NCBI RefSeq assembly: GCF_000149955.1
Contig: NC_030993.1
Location: 906,068-970,067 of the forward strand
Length of the DNA stretch: 64,000 nucleotides
Source of the DNA: Fusarium oxysporum f. sp. lycopersici 4287
Lineage: Eukaryota; Ascomycota; Sordariomycetes; Hypocreales; Nectriaceae
Reading direction: 5' to 3'
A model generated the notes under the pieces. That model did no database searches. It had not been told where the DNA came from and saw only the letters and a list, made by a program, of their open reading frames with translations. The position numbers were made by a program, and so were the translations under genes. Positions 56,163 through 64,000 of the stretch are shown here, piece by piece (positions within the stretch are counted from its first letter, which is position 1; every line of letters starts with the position of its first letter).

Positions 56163-58040
56163 TCAAATCGACAGACCAAGATGCTTATCTTGCTTTGGTT
56201 CACTCGACTTTATTTCCACACCCAACTGTTGGGCAACACAACTACTGGAGACGTCTTTGCCCATATACTTTTGCAGAATGGTGTCAAAGTCGGTCTCAGC
56301 AACCACAGGACCAGTACCAGAGCACTTGGCCTTCTTGGTAAGTTCAGAGCAGAGGCCGTCGAGGTCGAATTCACCATTCTGTGCCTTGGGGCAAGCTTGA
56401 AGTTTCTCCCTGTAGAAACGTGTTAGAGACAGACATTTCCTGATTCTATGAGTTGATACATACCATAGTTGATTGCAGTTCATGTTCTGCTTCTTGAGAG
56501 GTTCGTCATCGGACTCCTTTTGAGCATCAATCTGATCAATCAGGTTCGATGGCTTCTTGGCCTGGCTATTGAGATGCGCGCTGGGGCTGTTAGGAGCCAT
56601 GTTGTAAGGAGTAAAGAAATCGCTGTCAAGAGCATCGTTGAAGAAGTCGTCGAAAGATGGATTTGCCAAGACGTTTTCTTGGGGCTCACGATAATCACCA
56701 AAGAGCTGTGGGTCAAACTGTCCACCGTTCTGTTGTGACAGCCAGTCGAAGTTGGTGCTGTTGATATCAATATTGCCGAATTGACTGGGGTTGTTATTGT
56801 TGTTCTGATGTGTCTGCTCCTCGCCAATGGTAGTCATCGTATCAACGGGCTTGAAGCCCATGGGAGACTGGTTGAAAGGCTCAGGCGATGTTCCGCAAGA
56901 AGAGCTGGGACCAGTGTTTGAATGAGATGAAGCAGATGGGGAGCTGGAAGCGCCATTGACGCTGTAGTTTGCAGAGTCAACACTCGCACGAGAGGGGTTG
57001 GTGGCAGAGCTTGCCATGGAAGGGCTGAAGACACCCGAGAACTTGGCCAAGTCATCCTTGAATTGTTGTGCGGATTGCGCGCTGTTGTTGAGGCTGTTGG
57101 TAGGGCTTGGGTATGTGATCTTTTGCTGATCCGGGCTTGTAGGCGATGAGCCAGTCTTGCTGACAGGTGGTCCTGGAAGCATGCCAAATTTGGGAAACTC
57201 GAACTGGAAGTTAACATCGCCGAGGTTGCTGACGGCAGCGCTGCCGAAAGGAACCTTTTCTCTGGGCAGTGACTTGGTAGCTGACATCACTGTGACCTTC
57301 TGCTTATACTGGTTGAGTTCAGCTGTCATGCGCTCAACCTGAGCTCGAAGCATGCCATTCTCATGGTTGGCAGCCTGCGAAGCCTTCTCTAGCTCTTCAA
57401 CCTTTGTCTCAAGGTCCTTCAAATGCTTCTCCTTGCGTTCTCTGAAAGCACGCTGAGCGGCTCGATTTTGAGCCTTGCGCTTCTATTGTATGGATTAGTA
57501 AGTAAAGTTTATATGTAATCAATTGATAAAACGTACCGAGCTGGGCTCGGATGTAAGAGGCTTACGACCGGGCTTCTTAGGGACCTTGTCGGTACTCTCA
57601 CGGCGCTTGTGATCTCCACCAGGGCTATCTTCGTCATCCTCGTCGTCGGGGTAGCTGCGCTTCTCTGGAGTATCAGTCTCTGGGGAGTCGGACAGAGCGA
57701 CAGAACCAGAATTGTTGTTGGGCTCCGTGGAAGCAGCAGGAAGATCTCCAATCATGGAAGGCTGGTCCTCGCTGGCGAAGGAGAAGTCGAAACCAGAATC
57801 GCCAAAGTCATAGTCGTAGTTGTCGAGGAAGGGACTCTCCTGGTAACCTGTAGCGGTGGCGGGCTTTTGTTGGCCAGCAGAATTGCGGAACGTCGTGGGA
57901 GAAACCGTCAGAGAATTGTCCACGGAAGAACCAGAGAGCTGCTGTTTGTTGGAGTTGAGAGCAGCGAAGAGCAGGTTCTGCTGCTGCGGGGTCAAGAGAA
58001 AGTTGGGTGGCAAAGTGCCTCCAGTACCAGTAGAAGCCAT
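56163..58040 (-). CDS. AP1: AP-1/Yap1-like bZIP transcription factor (oxidative and drug stress)
   Basis: This fungal AP-1 factor senses oxidants by cysteine disulfides, stays in the nucleus when oxidised and induces antioxidant and efflux genes. Exons 58040..57537, 57482..56464 and 56409..56163 give 589 residues, usual for filamentous fungi; phases agree. The basic region KRKAQNRAAQRAFRERKEKH begins at residue 169 directly after intron 1, followed by a leucine zipper. The N-terminal Cys region is around SSSCGTSPEPFNQSP. The C-terminal Cys region has NMNCNQLW, LQACPKAQ, GLCSELTKKAKC and SSSCVAQQ, with the export signal DFDTILQKYM between. The second intron (56410-56463, 54 nt) cuts the C-terminal Cys region and contains no in-frame stop. 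The 250-nt leader is open in frame but has no ATG. The factor could regulate the two ABC-G genes, but binding sites were not established. Confidence 0.93.
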
Positions 58041-60048
58041 CGCGAAATATGAAACGGGCGATCGAAAAGAGGCGTAACGGTGAAGAACGATTTGAAATCG
58101 AGGTAGACGAAACTGATGCCGCGCGGTTTGATTATAGATACAAGCTCTCTGCCAGTCCAGGCTCACGCAGGAGGGGACAAAGAGCCAGACCAGAGCCTGT
58201 CTGTGCCTGAAGCCTGTGTAGCGGCGACGTCGGGGACCTAGACGAGCGGGGCGGGCTTCTGCTGGGTTATGATACTGGCATATAATTGTCAAAAGGCGAT
58301 GAGAAGAGAGGCGAAGTTGAAAATAAGAAGAACGGAGTTTTCGGATTCAGGCCGCAAAGGACAGGATAGAAACTGAAGCTACTATGGTATGTAAGGTGAC
58401 AGTATGTAAGATTGATGATGAAATCGGTGGTTTCTGGTGTCAGGCGGAGCCAAGAATGGGCGAGGAAGGGAAATCGAGTGAGATGGTTGGCTGCAGTAGA
58501 GCGGGGGCAGCTGAGCGGGCGTTGAATCGCACTGTAGGTACTGTATCTACGCGTACCAGAGCAAGCAAAGGCAAGCTGGCAAGGGTCCAATGCGGAGCGT
58601 CGGACTAGAAAATTTGCTGCCTGAGTCACAAAGATTCCTTCTAGTTCATTCTTCCATCAGCTCACTAGACCCTGAACAGGAACCATTCTGGGTGGGGGTC
58701 AGCGAGTTTCCGAGAGAGGCTGGGTACAGGAACGTGAACTTTCGACAGTGCGAATAGCGTCAAAGTTGCATTTGTCAGCCGGGGCTACCGGTCCTCGGGA
58801 CCCATGGATATCTTACAACAGAGAGGACGAAACAAAAAGCCCATCTAGGCCATGCCAAAACGAGCCATGAGCATGTTGTTGTCTGTCTTTTCTCTCCTCT
58901 CTAGAGTCTGAGGCTCTGACTCACAATAAAAGACGTTTGGCCATGAGCCTTCAATTATTGGCACGTTGCCTGTGACCGACTTATACCCGATCGTTTTCGG
59001 CAGATACTATTAGTTGACATGCACGCCCTTCGACGTTGTGCACGAGTCTCTCGAGCTTTCTCCCCCTTTCTCGGCCTTGTCTTGTTTGGCAGTGGCGATT
59101 CCTCCTGAACGGCATTATGCTTCTCCGACTGCGACAGAATGTCGTTTACTTGCTGTAATGGCCGGCCTTGGGCTTCTGTCTCAACTGCAATGCAGAATTG
59201 ACTCGAGACCATGGCCTTGGCTGTGCTTCAACTGGCAAGCCTCATGACCTCATAGCTAACTGTTTCTGACTGCTAACAATGCCCCGTTCACCTCATCTGC
59301 AGCCATTGCCTTATCCCCGAGCCACAACCACGCGGTCCTGTCGAAGTTCTCCCCGCCCCCGGATTTAGACCAAGATTCGGAGTTTGCCACACGGCGCATT
59401 CACCTCATTTTCGACCAATCAATGGCAATTATTCTTCCCAATGGGTCAAGTCCAGTTATCAATCGCTGAAATTTCAACCGTAATTTCGTATCTCAACGGC
59501 TGCCAGAAAACAGCTCACTGGATGCGAAAGTACTTCAGAAACAATTGCACGATTGTGGCCAATCACCCTCATAATCTTGTGTAACAACCCAGCTAAAAGT
59601 TAACAAGTTCGGAGCTCAGGTCGGACGTAAGCATCTGCGGCGTAGTGTGGTGCCTCGATCTGATATGCATGGATGTTTTGGAATCATCCAAGACCCTTGT
59701 TTGCATGAACTTTCACGTGATTATTGTCTCAATTCCCTGTCACGTCTTGAAACATCCGCCACTACAGAACGGCTTAACCTATAGTTCAAGATCACGACAT
59801 GCTCAACCGTATATTCTTCGGGCTGTCGGTGACAATGCTTTGTGACTTTGCTTCGGAGATACATTTCACCGCTTGGTGAGATTGTGCCTTTCTTGAACGA
59901 ATAGATTTAGAACAGGTGTTTCGTGAATCTGAACTGCTTGAACTGCTTCATTTGGTGTATCGGTAAGTGTATATTGCGACTGTAGTTGTTACCCTCAATT
60001 CCCGATATCGGTCAGTTTATGACGATAAGAATTCCGAACGTGTAACCA
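58041..60048. other. Gene-poor region upstream of AP-1
   Basis: 2 kb. The first 600 bases contain the AP-1 promoter and long leader, with GC-rich patches. The rest has only short ORFs with no features. Confidence 0.5.
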
Positions 60049-60411
60049 TCAGTTGCCATCCTCCTCATCAGCCCAATCAGAGTCAACCCCATCTTTGAAC
60101 TCATCACGCATGCGTTGACAAGCATGAACCGCTCCAAGAGCGAAGGTGGCCCAAGCGACGATATGCTGCTGGGCAGCCTCCATAGTGCCGTTGCCGACCC
60201 AAGGATAGTACTCCGTTTCGCCCTCTTCGGGGGAATTCCACATCAGTTTCATTCGGCGCTTGTAGAGACTTCTGAAGTCGGGCACCTGAGAGAGATGTCG
60301 GACGTCAGAGACCTCGAGTGAACGAAGCTTCCCGAGAATGGCATCGTCGTCGTGGCCAGGGGATCCGTCTCGCAGCTTATGTACCTCGGTGTTTAGGAGT
60401 TTGTACTTCAT
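60049..60411 (-). CDS. Small hypothetical acidic protein with 5'-UTR intron
   Basis: A 120-codon single-exon ORF starts in a good context (CCACCATGA). A clear 48-nt intron (60419-60466, GTAAGT...ATTACAG) lies in the 5' leader and ends seven bases before the ATG. This supports transcription of a real gene. The product has a charged N-terminus (KLRDGSPGHDDDAILGKLRS), an aromatic segment (YYPWVGNGTMEAAQQHIVAW), and ends EFKDGVDSDWADEEDGN. No domain, signal peptide or certain membrane segment is seen. Function unknown. Confidence 0.55.
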   Translation of the reverse strand: MKYKLLNTEVHKLRDGSPGHDDDAILGKLRSLEVSDVRHLSQVPDFRSLYKRRMKLMWNSPEEGETEYYPWVGNGTMEAAQQHIVAWATFALGAVHACQRMRDEFKDGVDSDWADEEDGN

Positions 60412-62745
60412 GGTGGACCTGTAATCTTTGTGAGTGACTGATTAACGAGAAGATGGTAATACTTACTGTTTTCTTACTGGAATGGTTCCGTTTTGACGTG
60501 CGCTTTGGGTGTTGGCGACTACAATTACTGTATCGATATTGTTGAGGACGTGGCAGTTTGTTGTTAAATGAATGTGTATGGGAAAGCTAGATAACTAATT
60601 CACGAATTAGAATGCGTAGCGTAGTAGAATGGGAAATGATAAAATGAGTCAAGGCGATGGCACTGCCCGGACGTTCTAGCACTGTTGGGCTTTGCATTGT
60701 GTAACCTCAAGATCGTGGCTCAGGGTTTTGTGTATCACCATATCAGGAGGTGGCTTGTCTACCTCAGATGCTTTATTGTTACACACATTGAAAGAGTTTA
60801 TACCTAGTGATAATAGTCGATAGTGATAGCTACACTTCAGAGTCGAACTTTTGGTGGTCCCCATTCACACTCTGTTTCCAGCCAAACAGTGACCCTCAAC
60901 TTACGGGGAAGTAAGTCGAATTCCGAGGATTCCTACATGGCTGATGAAAGACAGTAGAAAGATCACTAACAAGGAGCGATTTAGTATTTGTTATCGTAAA
61001 GAAACCCAGGGGGCCGTTGAAGGGTTCAAGAGGAACCACGATAGTTTGTTCAGCTGAAATGATTCGATGTACTTTACTTTATATGAATATTTGACATGGA
61101 CCCCTAGGGACCTGATACTCCAAATAAGAGTTCTTGAGTCTTGCTGGGGATGCTGCATAAGATCTAAGGCCCAGAGGTATTCCAGTGATGGTCATAAAAC
61201 CGAAGTTATTGATCCCAAGTGATTGAAAGAATAAGGTAGATTTAGGATAACTTGAGGAAATTTAGGATAGATTTAGGGGAGCTTTATGATCACCTTACCC
61301 ACTTCAAGGGCTTGGGTGTTCTTGCTTATCAAGAGCAAGGCTTGAGAGGCCCTGGTAACACCATAGAAGTCAGGTCAAGTTGTCTGTTAACAAACACTGA
61401 GTTGACAGACAACTCAGTGGAACCATTGGTAGGCAATCCTCCAAAGACCCAGTCAACAGAAGTATGCCTTCCAATGAAACCGCGATAAGCGCTCTTCTCT
61501 TTATATTAGAAAAGTCTGATTTAGAACTTCGTAGAAGCATTGTAGGCAGTGGCTCACCCTCAGGAGGCCGACTCTGTTGCCAAAAATGATAGTTGCGGAC
61601 ATGTCCTATGGTTGATTGGACGTTTGACATGAGTTAGATGGTGAGATTTCAAGTCCGAGGAGACGAGAGAGCACCTCGAAAGAGGATGAAAGACATCAAG
61701 AACAAAGATATGTAGCGTCAGGGGTAAGGTAAAGAGAGCAAGTTGAGTGAAAGCAGCAACAAGTGGAACTCAAGGATAAAACAAGAGCCGTTTGAGGTAT
61801 AAAGTGACTACGAGAGCGCCATAAGAATAGTTCATCAGGTTTAGAAGAGCAGCAAAGATGAATCTTTGAAGGGCAAATCTGCCTATTTGTTCATTGTAGA
61901 CTCTTATCTTCTTCTCTCTTTTGTCTATGACCTGAGATTCAGAAACCAGGTCCCAGGCCTTCTATAGTTCTGCGGTCTCCGTTAGTGATTGATTTGTCTG
62001 CGCTTTTCGGAGTTGTCTGTAACCAGCTTCGTAGTAAGCTGATCTTCGGAAGCAACAGCTGGTTTAGATGGTGTAAGCAAAACCACAACGGGTTACTGCT
62101 CTCGGCCGTTGAGGATCACATTATGGACTATTATTTGGTAAATGTTACTCTCTTGAGGCATAAGCATCAATAATGCAATTAAACAAGAGGATGATGAATT
62201 TGTATGCTGACGGTGACAGTGTTGCCATAGCGCTGGTAGTACGTTGTCAGATCCTGATGACGTCTGTTAGTAGTAAATGGGGTGCTGATGGAATGGAATT
62301 ATAGCCAACTGTGTTGTATGATTTCCTAACTAGTGGAAGTTATCAAGTTGTCTACCTCGCGACGTTATATCGGCAGTGCGTGACGCTGCAGTGTTGACAG
62401 CTGTTGACACTCTGGCACTGAAGAACTTGAAGACTCCTGCATCTCCAATTAGCAACGTTGGGGCCGTTATGTGATAATCCGTCTCAACTGAAAACAAAGC
62501 CCGTGCTTTCAATTGCCACTGAATTCCTCCCTTCCTCATCCATCATCACACTCCTTCACGATTTCGCGTTCCCATCAGGTCTCATAACTTGAGCAGTATC
62601 AGCATTTCGTGATGGACTTCTAAACAAGCGAAGCCTACAAATGTTACAACACCCGTAATCGCACTGATGATAAATTACCGCCACTCGACTTCTAGGTTTG
62701 TGGTCGCTTTGTCGTATCCGTTCTCAAAACGAAACTAATCGACAG
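60412..62745. other. Gene-poor region
   Basis: 2.3 kb with short ORFs only. Words of the type TTTAGGAT/TTTAGGGG cluster at 61238-61280. The left end holds the promoter of the small acidic gene. Confidence 0.5.
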
Positions 62746-63618
62746 AGGATGGAATCCTCCACCTCATTCCCGGAGAGGTCTTTTGCCGATGGCGCGAGGA
62801 CATCAGCGGAGTTCTTTGCATAGTTGTAAGTTTTGCCCTTAAACAACGGTATTTTAACCAAGGCTCACAAGACTAGGATGACCATAAGACCGGGCATTCC
62901 CTCCGACAACACTACGAAAGAGTTCATGACGCAAAGCTCGCCCAGGAATATCCGACCCAAGGAGAAGGAAACCAAGCCAGAATTTTGAGTGAGAAACCCC
63001 GACTGTTATTTGGAAGGAGGCAATCCAACTGACATCTCATCAAATAGGATGGTACGCAGACATTGCCAACGGAGTTCTACCCTCCTGGCCGCGTTCTGTC
63101 CAGGTGGCTCGACTGGCTGGTCAGGACCTACCTAGGGGCAACGAAGCAAATCAAATGGACTACCAGAGCGCAGTCAGACTCACACTTCTATTCAACGAGC
63201 ATGGCACAGACATGCCATCAAAGGTCAGCGAAGAGCTGCGTCGTCTACTTATCGACGGTGTGTTTCAGCACAAAATGGCTCAAACGGATGGCCCAGAAAG
63301 CACCCGATCAGTATGGAGATGTTTGATAATGTAAGCAACGAGACGATGTGGATGAACATCACTTACGAGCGGTGGTTCATATTGGCCGGTGTGTGCAGGA
63401 TTGAGACACTCCAACAAGAGTGCAAAGGCATCGTCAACGCTGTCCTTGCTCGGTGCGGAGATGAGCTTGACAAGGGCTTGGCTTACAAGCACGGCCCAGA
63501 CGACAGCAAACCACACTTCAGTGCTTTATTACCCAAATGTCTGACACGATCTTCAAGCAACAGAAGGAAATCGATCGTCTTAAGCATCGTTGACGATCAG
63601 TCTGGTGGTAGCCACTAA
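62746..63618 (+). pseudogene. C2H2-like multi-exon gene or gene relic (5' end not found)
   Basis: Four segments read in one consistent phase through three credible introns: 62746..62825, 62877..62988, 63048..63330 and 63399..63618. The first segment begins right after a branch-site/acceptor pair (ACTAATCGACAG), so at least one more 5' exon is expected, but I find no convincing start. The first two segments together carry C-x10-C-x8-H-x4-H-x4-H (FCRWRED, GVLC, TGHSLRQHYERVH), a C2H2-like layout. The remaining product (WYADIANGVLPSW, VRLTLLFNEHGTDMPSKVSE, RIETLQQECKGIV) has no known domain. Near 63530 another frame opens with a coiled-coil-like TIFKQQKEIDRLKHR, which suggests a lost intron or frameshift in the last part. 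Gene versus relic is undecided. Confidence 0.45.
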
Positions 63619-64000
63619 ACAGTACGACTGTGAAGGACGACAAGGGCGATAAGATTGTGAACAGGGCAGACTCAACTGGAGAGTTAATACTGCAGACTAG
63701 TGTGTCTAACGGACACTGGGACAAGAGGTATAATGGTCGACAATTGCATCACGCTCAACCTGATGATCTTGCGGCGGAGGAAAAGGGGATACACAATTTG
63801 TTCATCAGAAACGAGCCTACCATTCTTACGGCTAGTAAAAAGTAATATCTTCACAGAATTGAGAAGCTCAAGCCCCAACCGATAGAGTCCGTTCGTAAAG
63901 TTCCCATATTAACCTTGGCGAAATCTGTGGTGGCATTGTCCGCACAGTAGCTTCTCAAGAGCACTTGTCAAGATCACTGGTGTGGATCTTCGGTTGAACT
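63619..64000. other. Right end of window
   Basis: Contains a 71-codon open stretch (63630-63845) whose composition is coding-like and may belong to the broken C2H2-like gene. No separate gene is supported. Confidence 0.35.

Noticed and set aside
58041..58292. In-frame N-terminal extension of AP-1
   Set aside because: The frame is open but has no ATG upstream of 58040, and the product from 58040 begins like known AP-1 proteins.
1..64000. tRNA, 5S rRNA, CRISPR, intact transposon or secondary-metabolite backbone gene
   Set aside because: I looked by eye for T-loop-like words, repeat arrays, transposase or reverse-transcriptase motifs and PKS/NRPS/terpene motifs and found none that convince; a tRNAscan-SE and RepeatMasker run would be decisive.

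Overview
The window is nuclear DNA of a filamentous ascomycete, most likely a Fusarium-type (Nectriaceae, Hypocreales) fungus. Seen directly: compact genes with introns of about 45-75 nt carrying GTRAGT-like donors, CTAAC/CTAAT branch sites and YAG acceptors, CT-rich leaders, and long AT-rich gene-poor stretches between some loci. The genus is inferred from the protein families (AtrB/NhABC1-like and CDR1-like ABC-G pumps, LaeA-like methyltransferase, WSC cell-wall protein, cerato-platanin). No CRISPR array, rRNA, convincing tRNA or intact transposon was seen. Two runs of N (19744-20049 and 28303-28686) are assembly gaps, and both fall inside genes.

Left part (1-35.7 kb, accessory in character): 3' portion of COG4; a complete six-exon ABC-G drug transporter on the minus strand (1970-6820); 4 kb without a gene; a 772-residue protein with a GIY-YIG nuclease-like core and a C-terminal cysteine cluster (10879-13253); a poor region with one weak cysteine-rich ORF; a small C2H2-like proline-rich protein (16182-17057) abutted by a 5'-truncated ABC-C transporter piece (about 17064-18400); a LaeA-like methyltransferase interrupted by a gap; a GPI-type WSC-domain cell-wall protein; a MetE-like single-domain protein interrupted by a gap; a cerato-platanin-like secreted protein with an in-frame TGA; and a second full-size ABC-G transporter (30972-35696) with two one-base insertions. 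Three ABC transporter loci thus lie within 34 kb.

Right part (39.8-58 kb, housekeeping): SAM50 and UBC6 are divergent from a shared 577-bp promoter region; then a BTB-like proline-rich protein, a TMEM135-like membrane protein, phosphopantothenate-cysteine ligase (coenzyme A synthesis), an MFS monocarboxylate-type transporter, a WBP11-type splicing factor and an AP-1/Yap1 bZIP redox regulator. AP-1 factors are known to control ABC and MFS efflux genes in fungi, so a functional tie to the two pumps is possible but is not shown by the sequence.

The last 6 kb (58-64 kb) again looks accessory: a small acidic hypothetical protein with a 5'-UTR intron and a multi-exon C2H2-like gene or relic whose Cys/His spacing resembles that of the 16-kb gene.

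There is no operon-like system. The strongest leads are the GIY-YIG/cysteine-cluster protein, the two C2H2-like proteins with a common Cys/His layout, the broken cerato-platanin, and the truncated ABC-C piece. Several gene breaks (second ABC-G gene, MetE-like gene) are in short homopolymers and probably reflect sequencing error.
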